A stretch of DNA of 64,000 nt from Klebsormidium nitens. Its lineage: Eukaryota; Streptophyta; Klebsormidiophyceae; Klebsormidiales; Klebsormidiaceae. Every line of letters begins with the position of its first letter. The first letter of the stretch is position 1. The position numbers and the translations under genes were made by a program. Where the stretch lies: NCBI GenBank assembly GCA_000708835.1, contig DF237092.1:85365-149364 (forward strand). The letters are read 5' to 3'. A model generated the notes under the pieces. The model was not told where the DNA came from, ran no database searches, and saw nothing but the letters and a program-made list of their open reading frames with translations. Shown in pieces: positions 37,831-49,502 of this stretch.

Positions 37831-40462
37831 AGATTGTTCCGTCTGACTAATCCTAAGCTCGTCTTAGCTATTCCTTCTAGTCAATCTTGATTACCTTGCC
37901 GGCAAGTCTGGATCAAGGATAACGTTCTGCGCACCAGCCCAGAAGATAATTCGCTTAAATCTTTGAATGATACGGCTGTGATGCCTGCCAAACTATAGTA
38001 CGCTTGTTGCCACTTCAGTGGTAAACGCCATACTTCAGGACGTCTGAAGCCGTACGAGATGGCGGTCCAAGTTAGCAGTCCTGCCACGTGTTTGTTGTAA
38101 GGCCGTTTCCGGGGACGGTCGGGGTTGTTTAGGTCGTACGAAGATACGAAAGGGCAGAGACCTCAGTTGTCTATCCCTGATTATGCAAGAGTCTGCAAAA
38201 TATTCTCAGAAGTGACGGATTTTAAATGCAAGTGTAACTTGTCTTGACCACGACGAAGAAACTCCTTTCGAAATTTCGACTTGTCTGCGCGGTAGCGTCT
38301 CCATCCGACTGACTGTCCATGCATTGATCGTTTGCAACCAGAAAGGTCTTGGCTTGTTTTCGAAGCTTTCTGCTTGTTTTCTACACAATCTTTGAATCTA
38401 ACAAGGACTCGCCGGCGTTTCCATCGGTTGTTCGTCATTACGATTTTCGCATCCAATACCCGGAATACTTGAAAGCTTGTGGTCACTGTCCGTCTTCAAG
38501 TTATCCTAGCCAAATTTAACTAGCTTTGGGGAAAGCTTCCAACGTACCCATCCTTTATATGCAGATTATGAAAGGCAATGAAAAGCGTCTGCTTTTTGCT
38601 GGGCTTGCCAGTACTTCTTGGTCCGCACAAATTCTCCCAGAGACCACCGAGCCTGCCAGCCACTTTGAAACGACTCGTCGTAAGCAAGCGGCGGAAACCA
38701 GCTTTCAAAGTCGCTCACTGCGCGTGTATATAGTGCCTTTAGAAACCTTGAAAAGGGCATACGTGGCAGTACGGAGGCTTACAAGAGGGGGCCCCGTCCG
38801 CGGGTTCTCTTGCCCGGCTCAAAGCCGTGCGTGCGTTAGATGTTTTGCCGCGCTGGCGTGGTAGCTTTGCGTTTTCTCACGACTTCGAAGAGGAGATGGC
38901 GGGATGCTATTGCGCTGATGAAGTGCGCCTCAGCACATTGAAATGATGCTGAAAGCGCGGTTGTTTTACAAATGTTCTACACGTTTATTTACATGTCAAA
39001 GACATGCACTCTCTTCGTCACCTTTTCCTCTCATCCTTCGTTTCTTTGCAGGCAAAAAATCCCAACTAATAAGGCCGCTTATGGACCCGCAGCAGCCCAG
39101 GTGGAATGTGTTCGACTCTAATTCTGCACAACTTACTCAAAGGTGGTTGCAAGCCGAATCTAATGATCGCCCACCAAGGGTCCTCTCGTTTCTGTTTTGG
39201 CATTGGGCACTCTCAATCCTTACTTTACTCCGTTGCTGAGTTGTCTGCCAAGGACGTATTCAATGCGAAGTCTTTTGGATTCAACTCGGAGTCAAGCTAT
39301 TTGTATCATGCTGCGTCGTACGTGTAACCCGTTCCGAAACTTCGTATCGTCGTCAAAGTCATGTTTCACCCAATCGACCCTGTTCAGATCACATGATTAT
39401 GTCGAAAGCAGGCTCTGCTTACGGGCTTTGCACCACAAGTTTGCAGCGCCTATTAATCAAGCTGTCATGTACCGTGTCATGTTTTCAGCGTCAGCTTAAA
39501 GGACGGCTGTCCTTTCCACTGCCCTTTTTCCCTGGCTTTGCCCCTCTAAGTTTGGTGGCTTGAAATATCTCCACGAAAGAGCTCCAGTTCCTTTTCCTGA
39601 TGTCAGCGGAAGCGAATCCGGAACAGACCGCGTGAGTATCTGCGCATGCGCGTGACTACGACCATTGTGCGGGGCACGAAGTAAAGACGTGTCAGGCCAT
39701 CCTGACTCTCTTGTCATCCTACTAGGAAGTTATAGCTTAATTCCGCCTGGTCGCGAATGGGCTATGCGTTTCTCTCTGTCTTGCTTTGATCACTGCTGAC
39801 TCGCCCTAGCTTGAAAACCAAGTAAAATGGTGAGAGGAAAGCGTGAAAAGAAAAATTTTAACGGTTCAGCATCGTCGGTAATCATCTGACTTCCAAAGGT
39901 ATGCTAGCCAGCGTTCTGTCTGTGGTTCAACGTGCCAACAAAAGCCTGTGTTTTTGTTGCAGGCTCGTTAGGTTAGCGCAGAGAAAGTGCGGTGGCTTGG
40001 CGGCGGCTCTGCGTTTGTGTCACGACACCACGATTCACATTAACTGCAACCGCTCAAAGGACAGGATCATACTCTGAACCCTCTGCATCGTGCTTTATCT
40101 TCTTCAAATCACTCGGAACCAGATATGCGCCATCCGAGTGGCCGTGATGCAATTTACTGCGTTGGGCCGTTGAAGGCCCAGCTAAGCAGGGACCCGAAGC
40201 CACGTCATTTGTAACTTCCTGGATGCATGCAGCAAAGCCCTGCCGCCTGTTTGGTGCGAAGCACACGACCGACGTATAAATACCCTTGCAGCCTTGATAA
40301 CCTTGAAGCTTATGGCTGCGCTGTGTCCGTTGATTTCTTTTTGATCTCTCTATCAAAATGCAAAACAGCTGCCGTCCGCGTCGGCTTGTCCTGAAACAAA
40401 ACCTGAACCTGTTGCACTTCTTCGGTTTCGGTCGTCGGTATCAGCGGGCTCAGAAGTTCACC

Positions 40463-40482
40463 GATAGCATAGCATAGCATAG
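40463..40482. repeat. ATAGC microsatellite
   Basis: Four perfect AT-rich pentamers (GATAGCATAGCATAGCATAG). Simple slippage repeat. Confidence 0.9.
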
Positions 40483-40954
40483 CCTTCAAGCTGCTCGATT
40501 GGTTTTGGCGAACAGTAAAAGAGGTCTCAATAAGTGGATATTACTGCGGTGTATATACCCAAAATTGCCTCCTCCGGGCCGCAGTGCACCCGGCGAAACG
40601 GTTTTCGTTTGTATGGGCGGCGAAGAGTGCATTTCCTCTTCCGCAGTCATTCGATTAAGATGGGCCAGACAAGCTTCTCATCTTGGTACATGAGCGCTCG
40701 AAGGATATTACTGTATCGTCCACCGTCTAACAGAAACACTACTGCTTTCGATCTTATTTGCCTTCTTTGTTTTGAGCAAAATGGCAATGATGAGCACCAA
40801 AACTGACCGCCAGTGCTGGCAGGTCAAAGGTAGGGGTGTGTATCCAACAGCCAGCGGACTATAGAAAGACTTAAAAGACCGGAAGGAATTGAAAGGCTTG
40901 AAAGCCTTGCTGTAATTTCGAATACGTACGTAATCATGTTGAGGGCTTTCGATT

Positions 40955-42660
40955 GCGGTTGTGAGGGAACACAACATGAGAGCTTCTCACATTCGTTGTT
41001 GTTGCATTGCCTCTAAACTGTCGCTAGCTTCAGAGAGCGCACAATTCTATGTGGGTGATATATCTTGCCTTCCTGGCTCTTTAGAAGACAGCCGGCCGCT
41101 GAGTAGACGCGATCTGCGTGCGCTTCTGACGCTTTTGCGTCTTCCCCGCCTTTTCAATTGAGACACCTTTCACGAGGACGTTTCGCACACTTCGTCAGAT
41201 GTATCACAACGTCAAAACGCCCTGTCACAGATTGGAGCCGCTGAATCTATCGTCTCATCTTCTGGGCGATCAAACGGCGCCGCTTCAATAAGCCTGGCAG
41301 TTATGTGTGCGACGCAAACCTTTGAGCTGCTCGTGGGCGCTTCAGTATCCTCTTATTTGGGCGCTCCCTCCTCTCAGCAAAAGTGGCGAAGCCCCTGTGC
41401 CCAAGTCCAGTTCTTGCGGATAACTTCTACGAACCAGCTCTGAACGATAGGCCTGGATTAGCTGGCGCGAGCTTTACGAGCAGCCGTGGAGTAACCTCGC
41501 CCAGGTTCATCTCGAGATCTTTGTCGGTTCTAGAGCCGGGCAGCCGGGACATGTTTCCGCTGCCAGGTCTTTCCGGGTCTCCATCGCCAATAGAGACGAT
41601 TATGTGGATTTGTACTTTGGATAACTTACCCGTCGGGCGTGGAAAAGCTGTGAGAATTGTCTAGACGACGCTCCGTCTCATCAGCGTTTCCGGGTTTCGG
41701 ACGCTGCTTCCCCCGATGTGCCCCAAGGACTTTGGCGTGTCAGCAGATTTTCCCTTCCTGGTAAACTGTCTCATTTTGAAGTAAGCGACGTCTCAGCGTC
41801 GAAACGAGCTTGCTCCTCATCAAATTACGATCTTGCGACAATTGGTGTAGGCCTTTCTTCGACCACTGTCTGGGACTGAAACGGAAAAACCCTGAATACA
41901 CGAATGTATCGTTGAAAGAGGAGCTGCGGCTTGCGTCATCTTTGTCTCTTCGCGCACATCTTGTGATTGCATAACCATCTGAGCTACTCGCGTTCCCACC
42001 ACGTTTTCATGCGCCTGCCAACACCATCTGAAATCCATCAAAGTCTGTTCTTCTATAGCGCAACTTCTCTACGTAGATCTCTCCTTGAAGGTGAAGTTGT
42101 ACGATGACTTTTGGCCGTGAAGCTGCAAAGCAATAAAGTCATGCGGGTCCCTTACACTTTGACCCGGACCATGCTTGTTGCAATCACTAGAAGCCATGTA
42201 GATATCGTTTTTTGAGATTTTTGGTTCTGGGCTCACCCAAAGATGCATTACTGTGTCTAAACACACTTCCCACAATTTATCTGACAAATCCGCCCATTCT
42301 TCACGTATGCAATCTCTATATACTGCCCAAGTAGCTGTAAGGTGCCGGTAGACTGATCTCCTTGATCACCCAGACGCCGGCCCCGGATTGCCATCCGTGG
42401 ACCTCGGTAATAATATTGGTCCACATCGGTGGCCCCTACTTGAGAGTCAACGATTATTTATCGTCGCTGAGCCATCTTCATGCATTTCGGAGCGTCGAAA
42501 CGACGGTCTGCTCTGTGAAAGTTTGCGCACCGCCGATAACATGCAGAACAAAGCGTCAAAAAGATTGGTATGCATTTACTTTGAGGAGCCACGGCGGGAA
42601 AGCAGCTAGCTGGCCGTGATGGAGATCGAACGTCGGGGCACGCACCTGAGCGCCATTTGC
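40955..42660. repeat. diverged direct repeat, copy 2 (partner 36,425-37,830)
   Basis: Collinear with 36,425-37,830 at the three islands listed there. Between islands the sequences have drifted beyond recognition by eye. A weaker third relative of the first island may lie near 33,205 (GGCTGTGAGAAAACTC). Confidence 0.6.
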
Positions 42661-45600
42661 CTTCTTGACCGCTCCTGAAGCTGGTTTGAGCCTTTCTTTT
42701 TTGCCGTTTACTGAATCTCGTCATTCTCTTGATCCAAACGGATCCGAGTCCTTGCAGCCCGCAAGGACTCGGAATTCCTCTCCAATCAGTCGAGCAGCCT
42801 TGTGACGGAAGTGACTTTCGGGTCCGAACGTTTTGGTGAGCGTCGACAAAACGTTGCGGCTGACGAAACCCATCTAATTGGGCTACACGGTGCGGCCGCC
42901 TGATTCTGCTTATTCAAGGCAAATCCGATCTACATGCTTCTATGATATTTGTGAACGAGTAGCTCAGCGTTCTCAGGTACCACAATCTCAATCGTCCCTG
43001 ACGACTATTCACGCCTAATAAGTATTAATCTACGGGTCGCTAAGGAACATTCTGAAGATACTTTCCTACAGACAAGCCATGGGCTCAGGTTGAAGGTTCT
43101 GAAGTGCGGCTGGGACGAGCCACAGCGGGGTCTTGCCTTCTTCCGCTTCAATGCCCTTTTGGGCAGTGTTTGTTTGCAAATGGATCGAACGCCCGCTTGA
43201 TTTTGCACTAGAAGCACGCAATCGTACCCCTGATCATGGGCTCCTGTGAGCTGCGAGCTCATGCTAAGCAAGTGATGCAGAGACCTCGTCCGTTTCGTTA
43301 GATGTCAATGCTTAATGCAACTAGGTCTTGGGAGCGGCTCGTTATTCATGAAGGTCCGGTTTGTATGTATCAATCGCACTGCGCAGACACCCCCGGGGAT
43401 GGCCGGAACTGTGTTTGCCTGGGGGCAAACAGCCAAAGTCAAAGACAGTACAAAGTGTCTGTGCCATTTCGGAGTCTCCACGCGCCTTGATTCATTTCAG
43501 CGCAAACTTTGATCACGCAAGTGCCCATTGAAAGTTTCTACTTCTACCCTAAAACGTCCGCGCCTTCGACCAGTGCGGTACTTTCGCGGCCGGGTTTGTC
43601 AGTTGCCGCTTTTAACATAGGCCAAGGTTTGTTCGTACTTTGTTCTGCTTTTATGCTGAAGCAGAGACGCTGTTATACTGGCATCAAGTTGAAGTCTCGC
43701 TCCAAGGTGGAGCAAGGAAGTGCCTATAAATCATCCTTGAAGCCAGCCCAAAATGCACGACGTCGAAGTGAATCGTCCCAGCGTATTGACAGGAACAATA
43801 CTGTCTAAGCCGATTCGGTTGAGCTCACTGATCCTTGTTCAAGGACTGAAATATAGAGATTGCAAAAAAGCACAAAGAGGATTCTCTGACTGCGCCAGAT
43901 GATATTCAGCGCTCTGTGCTCTGAGCTCGTGCAGTAAAAACCCTGATGATTAGTGCCGATTCGCCCACGCTCCTGAAAAAGGTACTTTGAAGAATACGTA
44001 CATCAAGAAATCTCTCACTGATAGTCTGCTTCTTCGTTGTTCAGAACGACGGCCGCCCTCGCAGAACGTTACTGAGCAAGCCGAGTGCCCTTCAATCGAA
44101 TACGTGACGGCCCGATCGTTCTGGCTACACCTGCATTTCTCAGGCAAACGGAAGCGTTCTCACTGAGACAGATCAAAGCCCGTCAACTTCTTTTACCGAC
44201 TGCTGGACAGCTGTGGGCTCTCAAACAAAACTCATTGAGTCGGACAACTTTTCTGTAGGGGTTCGCGGCCGCGCAACAAGCAGCCGTCGCTGCGCGAGCG
44301 CGCGAGAGTATTCACCTGGTTCTAAAGTTCGTCCTGACAATTACAAACACATCGCCTTGTATTTTGACGCCTCTTTGGATTTGCCAACTATCATCAGCAG
44401 GAGGCGGGATCCGCATATAAATGATCGTCTTACGTCCACAGCTTGAAAGGCTGAACCACATTACCAGATTGCTAAGTCCTGACCAACTCTGCGTGCTACT
44501 TTGTTCTCGTCATTGGGAGCAACATCTGCGTTTGTCTGCAAGCTGTCAGAGCTACGTCTCTCGAGGGGCGGAGTACTGGGGACATTGCATGTTCAAAACA
44601 GAATCTTCCCATACTGGTTCGATTTCGGGCAAACGTTCGTGATTCGACAATCTTGCAAAAACAAAATAACCACGGAGCGCTAGCGAAAGCCCGCGTTCTG
44701 TAACAGATTTTCAGTAGATCTAAGCGGCTCCACATAAGTTTTGAACAAGCAGATATGCGTGCCAGTATCCCGTGAACAGGAATTTGAAGCACCGGTTTGG
44801 CAACAGTCTGAAATTCATCCTTGCTGAGACGCCCAGTCGGGCGCCCAGCTAATTTGTTGCCCGTTTGTTGCACGAACTGCTCTCGGGCGTCGCTGAGATG
44901 ATGCGAGTCAGCAGTAAAACTTGCCTAGAGATCCGTGGCTCATGCTCCGTGTAAAGCACTGTATCATCCTGGCCGTTTCGCAAACTGCCGTGAAGCTTTG
45001 TTCCCACTTTGTCCTTGAGATGTGCTCAACGGAGTCGCGCTCACGGAAAGTCGACCTCTGAGGCAGTGGGCCGTTGCTGATCGACAGATCCATATCGCGA
45101 ACGATCGTACCCTTGAGACGGGTGCATATCTTGCAAATGGAAAATTGCAAAGCCGTAGATTAGGTAAACAGGTTCCGTTCGGTTGGCTTGGAAGGGAAAG
45201 CCTCACTAGGCGTTCGGAGATTCAGACAAGTGCATGTGCACCTACCGCGGGACGCTTTCGCAGTACCGTCCATGTTCCATTTCGGGCGCCTCGAAAAGAC
45301 GGTGGTTCAAGTCGAGCACGGCTATGATGCATGTCATGATGGGACGCAATCTGCTGCACTGGCCGAGTGGTAGTACAGTGCATCTTGCGGTCCTCGCTAA
45401 AGCTCCGCTAGTGATATACGAAGAGGCATTTTCATGAGATTTGGGGGGCCGACTGCAGCTCCGGGGCTTCGAAAGTCTCCACGAGGTGGCTGTCACAATC
45501 GGAAAACAGCTGTGTCCTGCTTTTACGCTCAAGATCGCGCTTGTTCGGCTTGACCCACCGCTTGAGTGAAGCCAATCGTTTGCTTTCGGCGTACAATGCG

Positions 45601-46106
45601 ATGCCCAGACATTTATGGGTGTGCCACCTGCTCTTTGATTCAAACTCGGCATATCATATTGAAACCATTTCGAAGAAAGTTAAATCGACTAACCTGACTG
45701 ATCAATAAATCGCGCACCATGATGTATTACAAATCCTAGCCTGCAACCTGGCACACCCCAAAAGGCGCATTGCAGTTGGTGCGCATACGGTCATGCATGC
45801 GTTCTAGCCCGGCGGGTGGCGTATACGGTTTCATGCAACAGCTAGGCGAATTACGTGTTCCAGCAAATGATACATGAGTTTCTTGATCGATCCAAGTCAA
45901 TGCTTCTCTAAAACTCGACCGACGCAGCTTAAAAGCAACTTCATTGCGGCCCCTAGCTAATTACATGCACGGCAGATGTTGCTCAGTCTATTGGCGTAAC
46001 CTTTGTCACTTGTTACTTAGTAGCCTAGCTATAGCAACCAGCCAGCCACACTTTGTGCCGTTCCTCAAGTCCAATTACATTCAGGTTCGTAACCCTAAGC
46101 TCAGCG

Positions 46107-47784
46107 TCAAACACATTGAATGTGCTGAACGCTTGATCGGGACTTACATGTATCTTCCAGCAGCACCCACAAGCACTCTGTAAAAAGCCTGTCCTTGACC
46201 AAAACCCAATCAAATACGGCCAGTATGATGGCAACTGCAACTACCAGAACTGCTGGGACAAGAGTGTAAACCAATTGTACGGTGTATGTGTTGGCGGTCT
46301 TCAAATGGGAGACGAGGCCTTCCTTGTTGTTGATAATGGCTGCCACGTTGTTTGCTATATTTGCGCAATATGCGGAGGAGTCGAAGATAAGCTCTAGGTT
46401 GGTCACTGGCGTATACACACCTAGGTCGGGCACTCTAGTCTCGAAACCTGGGGCCAGATATGCTGAGTTGCAAGAGGACAGTATTCCAAACCCCTTCCAA
46501 ACGTAACAACCTCTGAGATGTTGGGCGACTTACGTGCTTCAATCTGGACACTCTCTCGAAGCTGGTATATAGACCCCACTTGTGCAGTACAGTCCAGGTA
46601 ATCTTTTGTCGCAGGCCCGGTGGGCAGCAGACTGCCTAACAGGCCGCTTAAACCAAAGGTACTGCTTGGATCAAAGGTGCTGCTTGAACCAAAGATGCTG
46701 CTTAACCCAGAGGTGCTGCTTTGTCCAAACCCGCAGGTTACCATTGCAAACACGCCTGGTGCGTTGTTCACATAGAACCAGTAGCTTTTACCAAGAACCC
46801 CTTTCTGAAAAACATACTGATAGGCAGCCGTGAGGTCATCGGCCCGCGCTATCCCAGTCACATTCTGCGGATAAACCTTGAACTTCTGGTACGACATCCC
46901 AGACAATAGCGACTTGGGCCCTATCCCAGCTTGTGTAATCTAGTAGTTAAACAAGGCTTGTGCTATCGAAATATTTGCTCCGCCCGGCTGCCTGAACTGG
47001 AAAGGGGGCGGGACCTTTGGTGCGGCCGCCGGGTTGGCAACATTTTGGAGCCAATAAGTAAGAGGATCGAGATTGTAGGGCAGTGCCTCTAAGATGTCGA
47101 TATTCCCCAGAACCGTGAGCTTGCCCTTGCGCAGAATCTGCTCTAGGGTTTGACCCGTCTCAAGGTGGACTATATGGCTTCTGTTCAAGGTGATTGGTGT
47201 GACACCTGCACTGGCCTGCCTAAGGGGCACTGAAGGGGAATCTGCCAGCAAGCTTGCTGGCCCAATAGCGAGCCCCGAGAACAAAACATTCAGCAGATCA
47301 CACCCTGTCAGTCCCGAACAGGCGTCATCTAGAGGCTGCCACGTGAGAAGGCTCGCTTGTGGAGTCTCACTGATGCTCCATCAACCTCCAGATTGCCCAC
47401 AAACTCCGTTTCACGACTGACACTAGAAGATACGCGCACAGTCTGCCACATGAGGGGAGGGAGCGCCGTGACTCCCAAGGAAAGTACAATCAGAATCACG
47501 ATAGGGTTGGCTAGATGTTTCTTTCGCCACAGGTACCGGCTTAGAGGGTAGACTCCAACCTCCCGAGCAAGGAAAGATTCAGTCCTGCACTGCCCCAGAT
47601 TGGCTGCTGAATGGAAGATGCGCAGCAGAGCTAGCGAGATGCTCATACTGAGGACATAGAAAACGAAGGAGACCACCGACGGGCTTGCGATGGTCACGTC
47701 CATGCCTGCGCCGTGTGCTAAGATGATATCCCTGAAGGAAGAAAGAAAGAAGTCCCCAAGATGTAGATAGGAACGAAGAAACAA
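46107..47784 (-). pseudogene. multi-pass membrane/ectodomain protein, broken reading frame
   Basis: Reading right to left, an ATG at 47703 (or 47784) opens a frame with two membrane segments: VVSFVFYVLSMSISLALL and NPIVILIVLSLGVTAL. A long, probably extracellular part follows with NRS, NIS and NVT glycosylation-type sites. A third membrane segment (LVPAVLVVAVAIILAVF) lies near the end. The frame is interrupted three times. There is a shift at about 47,336-47,370, an in-frame TAG at 46940-46942 with coherent protein on both sides, and a shift at about 46,511-46,533. Both shifts contain GT...AG stretches (35 and 23 bases) that would restore the frame if removed, but introns that short are unlike all others here. 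No family recognised. A decayed gene is the simplest reading; sequence errors or micro-introns are alternatives. Confidence 0.6.
46651..46722 (-). repeat. 18-bp coding minisatellite (SSTFGL units)
   Basis: Four 18-base units inside the membrane-protein remnant encode six-residue repeats: SSTSGL, SSIFGS, SSTFDP, SSTFGL. The low-complexity S/F/G segment sits in the predicted ectodomain. Units differ by point changes only and keep the frame. Confidence 0.85.
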
Positions 47785-48815
47785 AGAGACTGGTCACAAC
47801 GCACCTATTAGATTAATGATGGCCTGTCCAGGCTACGGCACCCTCCCCCATGTACCGCTCTGCGCCACCTATAATGGACAGCCAACCCTCATGGGTGCTT
47901 GCACACAGTGCCAGCCTGAGTGCACACTGCAGACTGAAAGCAGCGACTGTGGCAGCTTCTCCCCTGCATCACTGCATGTGACGTAGCCAGCTTAGGGAAC
48001 TGATACCTATGTTGATACGGTATGCAAGTAGGTACCGTAGGACCTGGTAGGTAGCTGGTAGGTACGTACGAAGTTGCGACAATTGCATGGCTTCAATGTC
48101 TGCAATATTCTGTTTGTGGTACCAAAGAAGGCTCTGTCGACATATCAGGCCAAGAGGCACTCCCTTTCCAGTCCAAGGATGCTTGATCGGTCGGCCATTG
48201 TGATGATGATGCAAAATGGATCATGCAGACTGTGCTGAGGAAATTGGCTCCCCGGAACCCGGGTGGCCGGTAAATGTTCAATCCCGAGCCTGTGAAATCT
48301 AGCCTCTAGCTAGGATAGGGGCCTATTCGGGTTTTTATTTAGGTAATAGCGACCGGTAAATTGCTCCCGATTGACAATCACAATGACCACATGGTTCCTC
48401 TAAGAAAGCGCCGCATTGCGCAAGCTCTCATCTGCACAAAGGGAGGGGATTGAGGGAATGCTACCTACATCAATCATTTGAATGACACAGTCTGAACGTC
48501 CCCGGGGCCCTTCTTACCGTAGCTGGACACCTGGCGAGCCTGAGCCAACTGGTGGCACGGTCCACCCCCTTCGGGCCCCGGGGTGGGTCGATCGGTCGGA
48601 GAACACAATAATGTTATAAACCGGCCGGAACTGCTACGTCATCAGCTTTAGCCCCAGCGCGGCCCAGCCGACCGGTCGGCGGTCATGGCATGTGGGCACT
48701 GGGTACCCCGAAAAGTACGTCGCCCGTTTTCCGGGGCCGGCCGCAAGGCACGCCCGGTCATTCTGGGCCAAGCCTCGGGAGTCGGAGCCATAAACCACGT
48801 ACTACCGGTAGGAGA

Positions 48816-48836
48816 GGACCGCCCGAAGGGCGGTCC
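48816..48836. repeat. perfect 9-bp stem hairpin
   Basis: GGACCGCCC, loop GAA, GGGCGGTCC: a fully paired inverted repeat in a GC-rich block. It is not followed by a T-run and this is a nuclear context, so no terminator function is claimed. It could be part of a small inverted-repeat element. Confidence 0.8.
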
Positions 48837-48911
48837 CCCTCCTAGCCCACAACTACCTACCTCGCTCGATCGATCGTAGGTTCATGGCTCACGCTATGGC
48901 CTTTAAAAAGA

Positions 48912-48960
48912 AGTATGGTTGTATGTATGGACTTATGTATGTATGTACACATGTATCATG
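48912..48960. repeat. GTAT/ATGT simple repeat
   Basis: Interrupted runs of the tetranucleotide (GTATGTATGG, TATGTATGTATGTACACATG). Simple-sequence DNA in the spacer after CYP37. Confidence 0.8.
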
Positions 48961-49502
48961 ACGGGGTGGATACCGTACCTACATGCAATCGTCCGTCTCT
49001 CATATATTCATGCGAGTGTCGCGTCCAATGTACGTATGACTGCATGAATTCCATTGTTGCCAATCATCCAATTGCAACCTATGGCATGATGTGTTCTTCG
49101 GGTTGCTGCAGACTGGAATCGGGTTCAACTAGGATAAATTAGGATAATGCCGGCGTTCGGCAAATTGCAGGCAGTCAGTCAGAATGAGGTTGAACAAGAT
49201 CCAATACCGGTGAGACCACACCGGGCGCCTGCGATGGTTAAAAGGACCAGATTAGCTGGTGCGATCGTTGGATCGGTTCTTTAGAAAAATCGAGTCGAAG
49301 CGGCCGATCAATAAATGAGTATCTCATATGCGGCCAGGCCACGTATCAGAAGCAATTTGCCGGCGCTACCAAAGCTATCACATTTGTAGAGAAAGGTTCT
49401 CGTCAGGCAGTCAGAGCTAAGTACCCTGGGGTAACGAGCCAACAGCTTTGCTTGACACCGCACTCTACGCTTCTGCTTGACGTTTCAGCTCGAGTCTATG
49501 TT

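Larger units (their letters stand above)
24569..46106. other. 21.5-kb repeat-rich stretch without a supported gene
   Basis: I checked both strands for exon-like blocks. Nothing shows a recognisable protein family, paired splice sites or the GC-rich third positions seen in the real exons. The longest frames (for example 41,383-41,664 on plus and 44,496-44,873 on minus) have no convincing edges. Content is mainly diverged direct repeats (separate entries) plus short tandem repeats. It may be intergenic DNA or very long intron of something unrecognised. Confidence 0.5.
47785..49502. other. intergenic region
   Basis: No gene seen. It holds GGTAGGTA- and GTAT-type simple repeats (about 48,030-48,075 and 48,912-48,960), a GC-rich block at 48,530-48,880 with several inverted repeats, and TCGATCGATCGA near 48,865. 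CYP37 ends at 49,503 on the minus strand and the broken membrane gene lies at the other edge on the same strand. The region therefore contains the 3' side of CYP37 and the 5' side of the remnant. Confidence 0.5.

Noticed and set aside
41383-41664. 93-codon plus-strand open frame as a gene
   Set aside because: No recognisable family, no matching splice edges, and codon use like the non-coding surroundings. It is most likely a chance frame.
45350-45420. tRNA-like stretch (GGCCGAGTGGTAGTACAG)
   Set aside because: The D-arm resemblance is not accompanied by a T-arm (GGTTCRANYCC) or an acceptor stem at the right distance.
1-46106. Transposable element coding regions
   Set aside because: I looked for reverse transcriptase, integrase and transposase motifs and for terminal repeats around the dispersed copies, and found none. 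The repeats look like local duplications.
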